Notes under the pieces: model-generated
Database searches by the model: none
What the model saw: the letters and a program-made list of their open reading frames with translations, nothing else
Told to the model about the DNA's origin: nothing
Program-made: the position numbers and the translations under genes
From: VXNE01 sp963668365
GTDB lineage: Bacteria; Pseudomonadota; Gammaproteobacteria; Pseudomonadales; Azotimanducaceae
Length of the DNA stretch: 64,000 bases
Direction: 5' to 3'
Assembly (NCBI GenBank): GCA_963668365.1
Contig: OY764266.1
Coordinates: forward strand, 4,588,001 to 4,652,000
Part shown: piece after piece, positions 1 to 11,406 of the stretch
Layout of the letters: every line of letters begins with the position of its first letter
Position numbering within the stretch: the first letter of the stretch is position 1

Positions 1-483
1 GTCCTGAATGCGGTCGACGAAGAGATGCCCGTCAAGGTGATCGAACTCGTGCTGGAAGACCGTCGCCAGGAATCCCCTCGCTTCGATTTCGCGTCGCTCG
101 CCATTAAGGTCCAGATACGCCGCGAGAATGTGCTGCGGCCGCTCGACGAAGCCGCGCAAACCGGGTATCGACAGGCAACCCTCCCAGTACCCGGCCGCAG
201 TCTCATCCACGATCTCGATCTCGGGATTGACGCACACGGTCAGCGGCATGTGATCCAGTTCGCCGTATCGAGTGGGTCCGCCGGGAATCTCGATCATCGC
301 CAGGCGCACGCTCTCGCCCACTTGCGGCGCCGCCAGGCCAATTCCGCCGTAGTCGTGCAAGGTATCGACCATGTCCGCTACCAGCCGGTGCAATCGGTCG
401 CTGGTCAGTTCCTCCGGTCGCAGCGGGCGGGCGGGTCGCCGCAGGACCGGATGCCCCATGCGAATGACCTCGCGAACTGCCAT
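1..483 (-). CDS. def: Peptide deformylase, C-terminus cut by window edge
   Basis: Removes the N-formyl group from nascent proteins in the cytoplasm. All three family motifs are visible in the 161 residues present: GGIGLAAPQVG at about 46-56, EGCLS at 101-105 with the metal-binding Cys, and HEFDH at 145-149 with the two metal-binding His and the catalytic Glu. The start is the ATG at 483, which gives the usual short lead into motif I. The gene runs off position 1, so only the last few residues are missing. It lies just downstream of the cyclo-ligase gene on the same strand, with 4 bases between them. This is a formyl-methionine function beside a formyl-folate function, and co-transcription is likely. 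Confidence 0.95.
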   Translation of the reverse strand, partial: MAVREVIRMGHPVLRRPARPLRPEELTSDRLHRLVADMVDTLHDYGGIGLAAPQVGESVRLAMIEIPGGPTRYGELDHMPLTVCVNPEIEIVDETAAGYWEGCLSIPGLRGFVERPQHILAAYLDLNGERREIEARGFLATVFQHEFDHLDGHLFVDRIQD

Positions 484-487
484 GCAC

Positions 488-1048
488 TCAGTATAACCGC
501 AGGCCCTTGCAGCGCGCGGTGAAGTAGCGCCATCCGCACTCCGTCACTATCGCGTCCAGCGGCACGTCCCAGTCCCGGTGCGGGATGTGATCGAGGCGTT
601 GGAACTCGTGCGCGACGCCGACCATCAGCGGGCGCCCCGTGGACGCGAAGTAGCGGTCGTAGAAGCCTCCCCCCATGCCTATTCGGCGACCTTCGTCGCT
701 GAACGCAACGAGCGGCATCAGCACGACGGAGAGCGCCGTCATGGGGACGCACACTCCGCCAGCGGGCTCTGCGATGCCGAACCGATCGCTGCGCAAGGGA
801 TCGCCCAGGCGATACCGGCGAAAGGTCATGCGCTGCGCCGATTCGACGACAGGCAACGCGATGCGGGGATGCCGGGCGATGAACGGCCACAGGCTCAGTT
901 CGCCGTCGGCCGCGGCATACGCGGCGACGCGGCCGCGCAACATGACGGCCGAAGTGACGAGATGCCGACAGGCAGTATGCGCATGATGCCTCTGGCCGGA
1001 AGCTGACAGTGCGCGGCGACGTGCGCGCATGTCCTGGCGCAACGTCAT
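488..1048 (-). CDS. ygfA: 5-formyltetrahydrofolate cyclo-ligase
   Basis: Converts 5-formyltetrahydrofolate to 5,10-methenyltetrahydrofolate with ATP, returning stored folate to one-carbon metabolism. The 186-residue product is the normal family size. It carries the signature GMGGGFYDR at about residues 124-132, after the DEGRRI stretch. The frame stays open upstream to 1120, but the ATG at 1048 gives the typical N-terminus (Arg-rich helix MTLRQDMRARRR), whereas the upstream part runs into the 6S RNA 3' flank. In E. coli this gene follows 6S RNA and is co-transcribed with it; the same order (zapA, 6S, ygfA) is present here. Confidence 0.93.
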   Translation of the reverse strand: MTLRQDMRARRRALSASGQRHHAHTACRHLVTSAVMLRGRVAAYAAADGELSLWPFIARHPRIALPVVESAQRMTFRRYRLGDPLRSDRFGIAEPAGGVCVPMTALSVVLMPLVAFSDEGRRIGMGGGFYDRYFASTGRPLMVGVAHEFQRLDHIPHRDWDVPLDAIVTECGWRYFTARCKGLRLY

Positions 1049-1138
1049 GGCCCCTCGGCGGTGCAGCCGGGAAAGGTCTCCCGGCGTACTGACACGAGCC
1101 GGCAGGGTACGAACGCGCACGCCTGCCGCAATGAAAGG

Positions 1139-1355
1139 GTGGTCTCCCGAGCGCGCCGCTGTCTGGACTGCCTGAACCGTTCTGGTTCAGGTTGGGGATT
1201 CATATGTGCCCAAGGCGTCCCGCAACATGACGCCCGGCACCGAAACCGGCGCGAGGCGGCAGCGTAGGGCTTGCTCACCGGCTCCACAGCGGAGCCCCCA
1301 TTGTTTTTTCTAACGGCTCAAGGACTGTACCGACTGGCAAACACCCCAGGAGACT
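1139..1355 (-). ncRNA. ssrS: 6S RNA
   Basis: 6S RNA is the RNA-polymerase decoy that binds the sigma70 holoenzyme. The region between zapA and ygfA on the minus strand matches the E. coli RNA in order and spacing of its conserved blocks: CAGTCCTTGAGCC near the 5' end, then GGGGCTCCGC, GAGCCGGTGAGCAAGCC, and near the 3' end CCTGAACCAGAACGGTTCAGG in place of the E. coli TTGAACC/GGTTCAA hairpin. The ends close by pairing GTCTCC (1354-1349) with GGAGAC (1147-1142). The 5' end is set at A1355, seven bases after a TATACT box. Length is about 217 nt, somewhat longer than the roughly 184 nt of E. coli. The 3' end is approximate. Confidence 0.88.
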
Positions 1356-1362
1356 GGATCCG

Positions 1363-1368
1363 AGTATA
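1363..1368 (-). promoter_or_regulatory. -10 box of the 6S RNA promoter
   Basis: TATACT on the minus strand, seven bases upstream of the inferred 6S start at 1355. A clear TTGACA at the right distance is not visible; the hexamer 17 bases upstream is CGTGAC, a weak match. Confidence 0.55.
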
Positions 1369-1378
1369 TCCCAACCGG

Positions 1379-1696
1379 TCAACGCGTCACGCGCGACGGT
1401 TCGCGTTCCGCCAGGGCTGCCGCGACGCGTTCCGCCATGCGGCCCGCCATGTCGTCGGCATCGGCGACGGCGCGGGCAAGGCGATCCTTCATTTCAAGGT
1501 ATTCGTGCGCGTAGTTGAGAGCCGCCATCACCGCGATACGGTCGAGGCCGACAGCCTTGCCGGCCTGCCTGATCTCGAGCATGCGCTCGCTAAGGGAGCG
1601 CGCGGCCCGCACGAGATCTTCAACGTCACTCTCTCCGCAACTTACCTCGTAGTCCCTTTCGAGAATCTTGACGGTGACGGTGGTCTGATCGTTCAC
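1379..1696 (-). CDS. zapA: Cell division protein ZapA
   Basis: ZapA binds FtsZ and promotes bundling of protofilaments at the division ring. The 105-residue product has the family layout. The N-terminal globular part is TVTVKILERDYEVSC and the RAARSLSERMLEIR helix, followed by the conserved AVMAALNYAHEYL segment and a C-terminal coiled coil. Its ATG overlaps the stop of the upstream zapB-like gene (ATGA at 1693-1696), so the two are translationally coupled. The 6S RNA promoter begins immediately downstream. Confidence 0.93.
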   Translation of the reverse strand: MNDQTTVTVKILERDYEVSCGESDVEDLVRAARSLSERMLEIRQAGKAVGLDRIAVMAALNYAHEYLEMKDRLARAVADADDMAGRMAERVAAALAEREPSRVTR

Positions 1697-1902
1697 GGCA
1701 TCTTCTCAAGCGCTTTCAGGCGGCTGATCATCGACTCCACCCTGGTCTTCGCGAGTTCATTCTTTTCGATCAACCTTGCCCGGTCCACGGTCAAGGACTG
1801 CTGCTTCGCCTTGAGCGTCTGGTTCTCCGACGCCAACGCTTCGCAAAGCTCGATCAACGCGTCGATCTTCTCTTCGAGAAGGGCCAGACCAGGGGAAGAC
1901 AT
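1693..1902 (-). CDS. TIGR02449-type ZapB-like coiled-coil protein
   Basis: A 69-residue protein that is almost entirely coiled coil (LEEKIDALIELCEALASENQ and the following heptads to ISRLKALEK). This is the pattern of the small TIGR02449 proteins that sit upstream of zapA in many gammaproteobacteria and resemble ZapB. The ATG at 1902 starts MSSPGLALLEEK; the open frame upstream has no homologous look. The 4-base overlap with zapA supports a joint role in division. The divergent pepP starts at 2018, so 1903-2017 must hold both promoters. Confidence 0.8.
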   Translation of the reverse strand: MSSPGLALLEEKIDALIELCEALASENQTLKAKQQSLTVDRARLIEKNELAKTRVESMISRLKALEKMP

Positions 1903-2017
1903 CGACTCTTTGGTGCTTGTTAACAGGCCTAGTTTGAACCTGATAGACGCGCATGTGAAGCATCCGCCGCCCTGTCGAAAGTTGATAGCATTGCCACAAC
2001 CCTCTGGTCTCATTCAG

Positions 2018-3382
2018 ATGAACACGCGTATCGTCTCCGACCCCGCAACCGGGGTCGCGCCAGGCATCGAAACGGCGGAATTCCAGGATCGCCGCGCTCG
2101 CTTGCTGGCCGCACTCGCCGACAATGAAGTCGCCATCGTTTCCAGCGCGTCGATCCGCTACCGAAATCGCGACACCGAATATCCGTTCCGCCAGGACAGC
2201 GACTTCTATTACCTTACGGGTTTCGAAGAGCCCGACAGCGTCCTGGTGCTCGCACCCGGCGCGGAACCGGGCGCAACCGTACTATTCTGCCGGGAGCGCG
2301 ATCCGGCGCGGGAGCAGTGGACCGGGGAACGGCTGGGTCCCGAGCGGGCGCCGCAGGCGCTTGGGATCGACGCCGCATTCGCATACTCCGAGCTGGACAA
2401 GATCCTGCCGCGCATTCTGGACGGCCGCTGGTGCGTTCACGCCGTACTGGGCGAGTACCCGGAGTTCGACCGGCGCCTGATCGAATCTGCGTCCACCGCC
2501 CGCGCGCGGGGAGCCAACGTCGGCGGGTGCGAGTTCCGCCCCCTGCAGCGCCTGCTGCACGAGCAACGCCTGTTCAAGTCTCCCGCCGAACAAGGGTTGA
2601 TGGCGGCTGCGGCGGACATCACCGCGCGGGCGCACATCGACGCGATGCGCCACTGCCGGCCGAACCTGAGCGAGACGCAACTCGAAGCGGTGCTGGTGCA
2701 CGCATTCATGCGGGGCGGGGCCCGCGCTGCGGCGTATCCGTCGATCGTCGCCGGCGGCCGCAACGCCTGCGTCATGCACTACGTGAGGAACGACAGTCTT
2801 CTTCGGGACGGCGACCTGGTGCTGATCGACGCCGGTTGCGAACTCCAGCACTACGCGTCGGACGTGACCCGGACGTTTCCCGTCAACGGCGTGTACACGC
2901 TCCGGCAGCGGGAACTCTACGAGGTCGTGCTGGCGGGCCAGGCCGCAGCATTGGAAGCCGCCGTGCCCGGGGCGCACTGTACCGCGCCGCAGGACGCCGC
3001 GGACCGCGTCCTCGCCGAGGGTCTGATCGACCTCGGCCTGCTCGCGGGAGGAATCGACGAGGCGCTTGCGACCGGGACTTACCAACGGTTCACCGTGCAC
3101 CGCTGTTCGCACTGGCTCGGCATCGACGTGCACGATGTCGGTGAGTATCGCCGCGACGGGGAGTGGCGCGAACTGGAGCCCGGCATGGTGTTGACGATCG
3201 AGCCAGGGCTCTACATCCCCGACGGCCCGGGTTTCGACGACGTCGATGAAGCATGGCGCGGCATGGGCGTTCGCATCGAAGACGACGTGCTCATCGAGGA
3301 GTCGGGGAATCGCGTGCTGACCGAGTCGGTCCCCAAAGCCGTGCAGGACATCGAAGCACTGATGCGGGGCGCGCATCAGTGA
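2018..3382 (+). CDS. pepP: Xaa-Pro aminopeptidase
   Basis: Cytoplasmic dinuclear-metal peptidase that releases an N-terminal residue next to proline. At 454 aa it matches E. coli PepP (about 441). The creatinase-type N-domain is followed by the pitta-bread domain. The five metal ligands are visible in order: Asp in LIDAGCEL, Asp in ASDVTRTF, His in VHDVG (preceded by SHWLGIDVH), Glu in TIEPGLY, and Glu in VRIEDD. The ATG at 2018 is used although the frame is open from 1271, because the earlier part is antisense to the zap genes. Gene order pepP then ubiH is as in E. coli. Confidence 0.93.
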   Translation: MNTRIVSDPATGVAPGIETAEFQDRRARLLAALADNEVAIVSSASIRYRNRDTEYPFRQDSDFYYLTGFEEPDSVLVLAPGAEPGATVLFCRERDPAREQWTGERLGPERAPQALGIDAAFAYSELDKILPRILDGRWCVHAVLGEYPEFDRRLIESASTARARGANVGGCEFRPLQRLLHEQRLFKSPAEQGLMAAAADITARAHIDAMRHCRPNLSETQLEAVLVHAFMRGGARAAAYPSIVAGGRNACVMHYVRNDSLLRDGDLVLIDAGCELQHYASDVTRTFPVNGVYTLRQRELYEVVLAGQAAALEAAVPGAHCTAPQDAADRVLAEGLIDLGLLAGGIDEALATGTYQRFTVHRCSHWLGIDVHDVGEYRRDGEWRELEPGMVLTIEPGLYIPDGPGFDDVDEAWRGMGVRIEDDVLIEESGNRVLTESVPKAVQDIEALMRGAHQ

Positions 3383-3551
3383 TCCGCACCCCATAGCGCT
3401 TGACGACCATCACACCCGCCCCGCACGCATTCGAGATGCAAAACGCACGAATCGGATTCCCGTTGGTCCGAGTGACATTGGAATGGCGATTTCGGACAAC
3501 TCGAACCTCGCGAGGTTCCTTCGGCATTGTCCGAGGGCGAGAATCCATACC

Positions 3552-4754
3552 ATGACGGCAGGCACGGGGACACGGTCCGGGACATCTCACGCGGATCCCT
3601 ACGATGCCGCAGTCGTGGGCGCCGGGATCGTGGGCGCCGCGGCGGCATTGACGCTTGGGCGAGTCGGTCTTCGCGTCGCACTGATCGATCGCCGCCGACC
3701 GCGCCGGGCGGCGGGCGAACTCGGCTTCGATGTCCGCTCCGTCGCCTTGTCGCAACAGTCCATCGATCTGATCGACATCGGGATCGACGCAAGCCCTATC
3801 GAAGAAATGTGCGTGTGGGAAGAACATGGCGGCAGCCGCATCACCTTCGGCGCGAGCGAAGCTCAGGTGGAGGCCCTCGCCTGGATGATCGAATCGAGCC
3901 GCGCCTGCGGCGCGCTATGCGACGCGTGCGACGACATGCCCACTGTCGACTGGATCGAAGGATCTGTCTCCCGCTTCGTACCCGGAAGCACGGCTGTAAC
4001 CGTCGAGTTGGGAGATCGTTCAGTTTCCGCGCGACTGCTGATCGGCGCCGACGGCGCTGACTCGAAGGTGCGGAAGCTGGTGGGGACAGGCATGGTCGAC
4101 CGCAGTGGCGGTGACGCGGCATTCGCAACCGTGGTCCGGATTGAACGTGCGCATCGAAGGGTTGCCTACCAGCGGTTCTCCGACACAGGGCCCCTGGCGC
4201 TCCTGCCTCTCGCCGATCCGAGGTGCTGCGCGGTCATCTGGAGCACGGCGCAACACAAGGCACGCGAGTTCGCTGCCCTGGAAAATACCGCGCTCGCCGC
4301 CGCGCTGGAGCGCGCCTCGGAACTCGTGCTGGGGCGCATCGAGAAGATCGACCGCCGGTTCGTGTTCCCGCTGCCGCAACGCGTCGTTCGGGACTTCAAC
4401 CCGGCGCCGAGAGTCCTGTTCGTCGGCGACGCGGCGCATACGCTGCACCCGCTCGCCGGGCAAGGAGTCAACCTGGGCCTGGAGGACGTTGCCGGCATCG
4501 CGGAGGAAGCGCAGCGCGATTCCGGAGATCTCGGCCGGCCCGGCCGCTGGCGCGGCTTCGCCTTGCGGCGGCGAACTCGCGCAGAGATGATGATCGCCCT
4601 CATGACCGGGTTTCGCGAAGGATACGCCTACGGCGGCCCCTTCGGCCGCTGGATCAGAAACAGCGGCGTCCGGATGATCGACGCCGCGCCGGGAATCAAG
4701 CGACGGCTCGTTCGCGAGGCCATGGGCGCGGGCGTGCTGGCGAGGTTCTCATGA
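3552..4754 (+). CDS. UbiH/UbiI-family FAD-dependent ubiquinone hydroxylase
   Basis: Flavin monooxygenase of ubiquinone ring hydroxylation. Visible are the N-terminal dinucleotide motif GAGIVGAAAAL (about residues 23-33), the DG-type motif LIGADGADSKVRK, and the C-terminal FAD signature VGDAAHTLHPLAGQGVNLGLED. At 400 aa it has normal length. E. coli has ubiH and ubiI (visC) side by side here; this locus has one, so assignment to H or I is not possible from sequence order alone. The ATG at 3552 was chosen because the preceding 23 codons are not family-like. gcvT begins 24 bases downstream. Confidence 0.87.
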   Translation: MTAGTGTRSGTSHADPYDAAVVGAGIVGAAAALTLGRVGLRVALIDRRRPRRAAGELGFDVRSVALSQQSIDLIDIGIDASPIEEMCVWEEHGGSRITFGASEAQVEALAWMIESSRACGALCDACDDMPTVDWIEGSVSRFVPGSTAVTVELGDRSVSARLLIGADGADSKVRKLVGTGMVDRSGGDAAFATVVRIERAHRRVAYQRFSDTGPLALLPLADPRCCAVIWSTAQHKAREFAALENTALAAALERASELVLGRIEKIDRRFVFPLPQRVVRDFNPAPRVLFVGDAAHTLHPLAGQGVNLGLEDVAGIAEEAQRDSGDLGRPGRWRGFALRRRTRAEMMIALMTGFREGYAYGGPFGRWIRNSGVRMIDAAPGIKRRLVREAMGAGVLARFS

Positions 4755-4778
4755 GTGCCGGTTGCGGAGCCGTGACCA

Positions 4779-5906
4779 GTGAATGACCAGGCGCTCCGAC
4801 ACACCCCGCTGTTCGACACCCACATCGCCGCCGGCGCGAAGATGACCGGGTTCGCTGGCTGGGCCATGCCGATCCGGTACGGCTCCCAGATCGAAGAGCA
4901 TCATGCGGTCCGGGCGAGCGCCGGCATGTTCGACGTCTCGCACATGACCATGGTCGACTTCGAGGGGCCCGGCACCACCGCTTTCCTCCGGCACGTCGTC
5001 GCCAACGACGTGGCGAAGCTGAAAGCGGCGGGAGAGGCGCTCTACGGCGTTCTGCTGAACGAGGCGGGCGGCATCATCGACGACGTGATCGTGTACCGCC
5101 GGGAAGGAGGCTATCGGGTCGTCTCCAACGCGGCGACGCGCGAAAGGGTCATCGCCTGGTATGTCGCTCGCGCTGGACATTTCGACACCGTGTGGGTCGA
5201 GCGGAATGACGTCGCCATGATCGCCGTGCAAGGTCCCGAGGCCGTGGCGCTGTTCGCACAGGCGACCGGCCTGGCCCAGGTCGTCGAGTGCGGGCGATTC
5301 CATGCCGTCGAAGCGCCCCGCGGCCAGCGCCTGTCGGCCCCGCCCGAGGCCCGGCCCGACTCGTCGTCCCACGGCTGGATGATCGCCCGCACCGGCTATA
5401 CGGGAGAGGACGGCGCAGAGGTCATGCTGCCCGACCCGGATGCCTCCGGGCTGTGGCGCGCGCTTGCGTCGGCGGGCGTTCGTCCGGCGGGTCTTGGCGC
5501 AAGGGACACGCTACGGCTGGAAGCGGGTCTCAACCTGTACGGCCGGGACATGGACGAGACGACCACGCCGCTGGAGTCCAACCTCGCCTGGACCGTGGCC
5601 TTCGAGCCAGCGGACCGGGAATTCATCGGCCGCGCCGCACTGGAGGCGCAGCGCGCAGCCGGGACAGGGAACAAACTGACCGGCATTGCGCTCCAAGACC
5701 CGGGCGTCATGCGTCATGGCATGAAAGTGGTGACAAACGCTGGCGAAGGCGAAGTTCGAAGCGGTATTTTCTCTCCCACGTTGGGTTACAGTATCGGCCT
5801 CGCGCGGGTGCCGCGAGCCGCCACCGGCGATGTCGGTATTCTCGTCAGGGGACGAGAGAGGCGCGGCCGTATCGTTAGACCACCATTCATCAAAAAAGGA
5901 AAGTGA
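4779..5906 (+). CDS. gcvT: Glycine cleavage system T protein (aminomethyltransferase)
   Basis: Transfers the aminomethyl carbon of glycine from lipoyl-GcvH to tetrahydrofolate, releasing ammonia. The 375 aa protein shows PLFDTHIAAGAKMTGFAGWAMP at the N-terminus, FDVSHM, the folate-site NEAGGIIDD segment, and ARTGYTGEDG. The C-terminal barrel reads GIFSPTLGYSIGLARVP. The start is GTG at 4779. It is followed by gcvH (42 bases), gcvPA and gcvPB, the complete P, H and T set; the L protein is not in the window. No glycine-riboswitch-like structure can fit in the 24 bases upstream. Confidence 0.95.
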   Translation: MNDQALRHTPLFDTHIAAGAKMTGFAGWAMPIRYGSQIEEHHAVRASAGMFDVSHMTMVDFEGPGTTAFLRHVVANDVAKLKAAGEALYGVLLNEAGGIIDDVIVYRREGGYRVVSNAATRERVIAWYVARAGHFDTVWVERNDVAMIAVQGPEAVALFAQATGLAQVVECGRFHAVEAPRGQRLSAPPEARPDSSSHGWMIARTGYTGEDGAEVMLPDPDASGLWRALASAGVRPAGLGARDTLRLEAGLNLYGRDMDETTTPLESNLAWTVAFEPADREFIGRAALEAQRAAGTGNKLTGIALQDPGVMRHGMKVVTNAGEGEVRSGIFSPTLGYSIGLARVPRAATGDVGILVRGRERRGRIVRPPFIKKGK

Positions 5907-5948
5907 AGGCAGCGCCCGCACCCGGCGCTCGGAAATCCGGACAGACAC

Positions 5949-6350
5949 ATGACTGATACGCCGACTGACGCGAGGTATGCGGAAACACACGAATGGGCCC
6001 GGCTCGACGACGACGGCCACGTCGTTGTCGGTATCAGCGACTATGCGCAGGAGCAACTCGGAGACGTGGTCTACGTCGAGCTTCCCGAAGTCGACCAGCA
6101 GGTGGACGCCGGAGCGGAAGCTGGCGTGGTCGAGTCTGTCAAGGCGGCATCCGACATCTACGCACCGGTGTCCGGGACCGTGGTCGCCATCAACACCTCG
6201 CTCGAGGACGCGCCCGAACTCGTGAACCAGGATCCCTACGGAGATGGCTGGTTCTTTGCCATCGGGCCGGATTCGCCCGACGAACTGGAAGACCTCATGG
6301 ACGCCGCCGAGTACTCGGAATTCTGCGAAGCAAGCGAAGCCGGAGAATGA
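5949..6350 (+). CDS. gcvH: Glycine cleavage system H protein
   Basis: Lipoyl carrier that shuttles the aminomethyl group between P, T and L proteins. 133 aa with the typical opening RYAETHEWARLDDDGHVVVGISDYAQEQLGD (broken here only for length) and the lipoylation site ESVKAASD, where Lys65 is the modified residue. The C-terminal Glu/Asp-rich tail (DELEDLMDAAEY) is usual. It lies between gcvT and gcvPA in the same orientation. Confidence 0.96.
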   Translation: MTDTPTDARYAETHEWARLDDDGHVVVGISDYAQEQLGDVVYVELPEVDQQVDAGAEAGVVESVKAASDIYAPVSGTVVAINTSLEDAPELVNQDPYGDGWFFAIGPDSPDELEDLMDAAEYSEFCEASEAGE

Positions 6351-6439
6351 CCTCTATGGAGCAATCGTCCTCGGGAGCGCCAGCGACTTGGGACGCTTGT
6401 TTCCGCAACCCGGATTCCCGCATGCGGGCGTAAGCGACG

Positions 6440-7828
6440 ATGCCGTTCCTGCCGCACACCAACGCCGACGTGGCATCCATGCTGGCGGTCGTCGGCGCGG
6501 CGGACATCGACGAACTGTTCGACGAGATTCCGTCGAACCTGCTCAACACGGGCAGGGGCAACAACGAGCCCGCGGCCGGCGACGCCGCAGGCATGTCGGA
6601 AATGGAAATGCTGCGTCACATGGCGGAGCGCGCGCGCGCCGACGAGACCGGGCCGTGTTTCCTCGGCGCCGGCGCCTACGACCACCACATTCCCTCGGCG
6701 GTCTGGGACATCGCCAGCCGGGGCGAGTTCATGACCGCCTATACGCCGTACCAGGCGGAGGCAAGCCAGGGAACGCTGCAACTGGTCTACGAGTTCCAGA
6801 CCATGATGTCCGAACTGACCGGCATGGACGTCTGCAACGCGTCGGTATACGACGGCGGCTCGGGACTCGCCGAAACCATCCTGATGGCGGTTCGGGCGGG
6901 CGAGCGGCGTTCGAGGGGCGGACCAGCCGGCGGAAGGCGGAGCGTTGCCCTGGCCGGTGCGGTGCATCCACTTTATGCCGCAGCGGCGCGCAACATCGTC
7001 GGCCACCAGGGCATCGACATCGTGCGACTGCCGTACGGGGAGAACGGCCTGGCGGACCCGAGCCTGTTGACGGAGCTGTCCGAGCCGCCCGCCGCAGTCG
7101 TCGTCCAGCAGCCCAACTTTTTCGGACTGCTGGAAAACGTCGACGCCATAACGGACCAGGCGCACGAATGCGGCGCATTGACCGTCGCGTGCGTCAACCC
7201 GATGACCCTCGGCCTGCTCAAGGCCCCCGCCGACTGGGGCGACGGCGGCGCGGACATCGTCTGCGGCGACGGCCAGCCGCTTGGCATCCCCATGGCTTCC
7301 GGCGGACCATCCTTCGGTTTCATCTGCACCCGGCAATCGCTGGTGCGGCAACTGCCCGGACGCATTGTCGGGCGAACCCGGGACCTCGATGGCAATCCCG
7401 GCTTCACTCTGACGTTGCAGGCGCGCGAGCAGCACATCCGGCGGGCCAAGGCCACGTCCAACATCTGCACCAACCAGGGCCTCCTGGTCACAGCCGCCAC
7501 GATCTACCTCAGCCTCCTCGGTCCCGAGGGTCTGCGGAACGTGGCCGGCGCCTGTCACGCACGAACGCGTGACGTTGTAGCGGCCCTTGACCTGTCCCGA
7601 CGGTTCGACGCCCCCTACTTCCACGAATGCGTGCTGCGGCTCGGGCGACCGGCGCGGCCAGTCGTGGAATCCATGGCGTCGCGGGGCATATTGGGTGGAC
7701 TGGCCCTTGGTCCCTACTTCAGCGACCTGTCCGACTGCCTTCTCGTATGCGCCACGGAAAAGCGCACGACGAGCGACATCCGGCAGTTTGCAAACGCCCT
7801 TCAGGACGCCGTCGGGAGGGCCGCCTGA
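6440..7828 (+). CDS. gcvPA: Glycine dehydrogenase (decarboxylating) subunit 1
   Basis: N-terminal half of the P protein, which decarboxylates glycine with pyridoxal phosphate held by its partner subunit. At 462 aa it is a standard GcvPA: opening FLPHTNADVASML, then FLGAGAYDHHIPSAV, the TAYTPYQAEASQGTLQ segment, and SNICTNQGL near the C-terminus. The two-subunit P protein differs from the single 950-residue GcvP of E. coli at the same place in the gene order. The stop overlaps the gcvPB start as ATGA at 7825-7830, so translation is coupled. Confidence 0.95.
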   Translation: MPFLPHTNADVASMLAVVGAADIDELFDEIPSNLLNTGRGNNEPAAGDAAGMSEMEMLRHMAERARADETGPCFLGAGAYDHHIPSAVWDIASRGEFMTAYTPYQAEASQGTLQLVYEFQTMMSELTGMDVCNASVYDGGSGLAETILMAVRAGERRSRGGPAGGRRSVALAGAVHPLYAAAARNIVGHQGIDIVRLPYGENGLADPSLLTELSEPPAAVVVQQPNFFGLLENVDAITDQAHECGALTVACVNPMTLGLLKAPADWGDGGADIVCGDGQPLGIPMASGGPSFGFICTRQSLVRQLPGRIVGRTRDLDGNPGFTLTLQAREQHIRRAKATSNICTNQGLLVTAATIYLSLLGPEGLRNVAGACHARTRDVVAALDLSRRFDAPYFHECVLRLGRPARPVVESMASRGILGGLALGPYFSDLSDCLLVCATEKRTTSDIRQFANALQDAVGRAA

Positions 7829-9260
7829 TGGAGACGATCTTCGATCTCGCCCGCGCCCAACGGCGTGCCGGCGCCCAGGTGCCGGCACCGGAATCCGTTG
7901 AAGACCTGCCCAAATCGGCCCTGCGGGAGCATCCGCCGGCGCTGCCGGAGGTTTCGGAACTTCAAGCCGTGCGCCACTACACCCGCCTGTCGGGCCTCAA
8001 TTACTCCATCGACACGCAGTTCTATCCGCTCGGGTCGTGCACGATGAAGTACAACCCGAGGGGTACGCATCGGGCCGCGAGCGCCCCGGGCTTCCTGGAC
8101 CGCCATCCGCTTGCGCCGGTGTCCGTCAGCCAGGGTTTCCTCGCCTGCCTGCACGAACTCCAGGAAATCCTCCAGCGCGCGACCGGGATGGGCAGCGTCT
8201 CGTTGACGCCCATGGCCGGCGCCCAGGGCGAGTTCGCCGGGGTCGCCATGATCCGCTCCTACCACGCCGCGCGCGGCGATACCGGGCGCAACGAGATACT
8301 CGTTCCCGCGACGGCCCACGGCACCAACCCCGCGACGGCCTCAATGTGCGGCTGCGTCGTCCGAGAGGTGGCGGTCGGACCCGACGGCGATGTCGAAATC
8401 GAAGCCCTCAAAGCCGCGGCAGGGCCGGCGACGGCGGGACTCATGACCACGAACCCGTCCACCTGCGGCCTGTTCGAACGGCGCATAGAAGAGATCGCCG
8501 CCATCGTTCATGGCGCAGGGGGCCTGCTGTACTACGACGGCGCCAACCTGAATGCGATCCTGGGCAAGGTGAAGCCCGCCGACATGGGCTTCGATGTGCT
8601 GCACCTCAACCTGCACAAGACGTTCGCAACACCCCATGGCGGCGGCGGACCCGGCGCCGGTCCCGTCGGAGCCGGAGAACTGCTGGCACCCTACTTGCCC
8701 GGCCCAATCGTCGAAAAGACCGCCGAGGGCTATCGATGGACGGAACCCCCGCGCACCATCGGCCGGTTGTCGGCCTTCATGGGCAATGCGGGCATTCTCC
8801 TGCGCGCCCTGGCCTACGCCCTCATGCTCGGCAGCGACGGCATGCGGCGCGTAGGCGAATTCGCGACCCTGAACGCCAACTATCTGGCCGCGAGGCTGGG
8901 ACAGGCGGGTTTCGACATCGCCTATCCGAATCGGCGAGCCTGTCACGAGTTCATCGTGACCCTGGCCGCTCAGAAACGAAGATTCGGCGTCTGTGCGATG
9001 GACTTCGCGAAACGCCTGCTCGACTACGGCGTCCACGCGCCCACAACCTACTTCCCGCTGCTGGTGCCGGAGTGCTTCCTCATCGAGCCCACGGAAACGG
9101 AGTCGAAGGAAGAGATCGACGCGTTCGTGGACGCGATGGCAAGCGTCCTCGCCGAAGCCGAATCAAACCCGGAACTCGTCAAGTCGGCTCCACACGATCT
9201 GCCCGCCAGACGGCTCGACGACGTGGAAGCGGCGCGCAGGCTGGACCTGCGCTGGCAAAG

Positions 9261-9264
<4 letters not shown>
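7828..9264 (+). CDS. gcvPB: Glycine dehydrogenase (decarboxylating) subunit 2
   Basis: PLP-binding half of the P protein. At 478 aa it is full length. Conserved stretches are FYPLGSCTMKYNPR, the HGTNPATA loop, and LHLNLHKTFATPHGGGGPG, in which Lys264 is the expected Schiff-base lysine. The ATG at 7828 overlaps the gcvPA stop. The frame is open upstream to 7627 but that part lies inside gcvPA. The stop codon overlaps the stop of the convergent yyaL-like gene (9261-9264), leaving no room for a terminator between the two. Confidence 0.95.
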
Positions 9265-11318
<2,054 letters not shown>

Positions 11319-11406
11319 GTCTGATCGATACGGGTTTTGCCGGATGATAGCTTACGCGGCGGAAACCCGACGGCGGACGGTAGCGCTTACGCAAAAATGC
11401 CAAAAA

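Noticed and set aside
4755..4778. Glycine riboswitch before gcvT
   Set aside because: Only 24 bases separate the upstream hydroxylase gene from gcvT and no tandem aptamer-like structure is visible.
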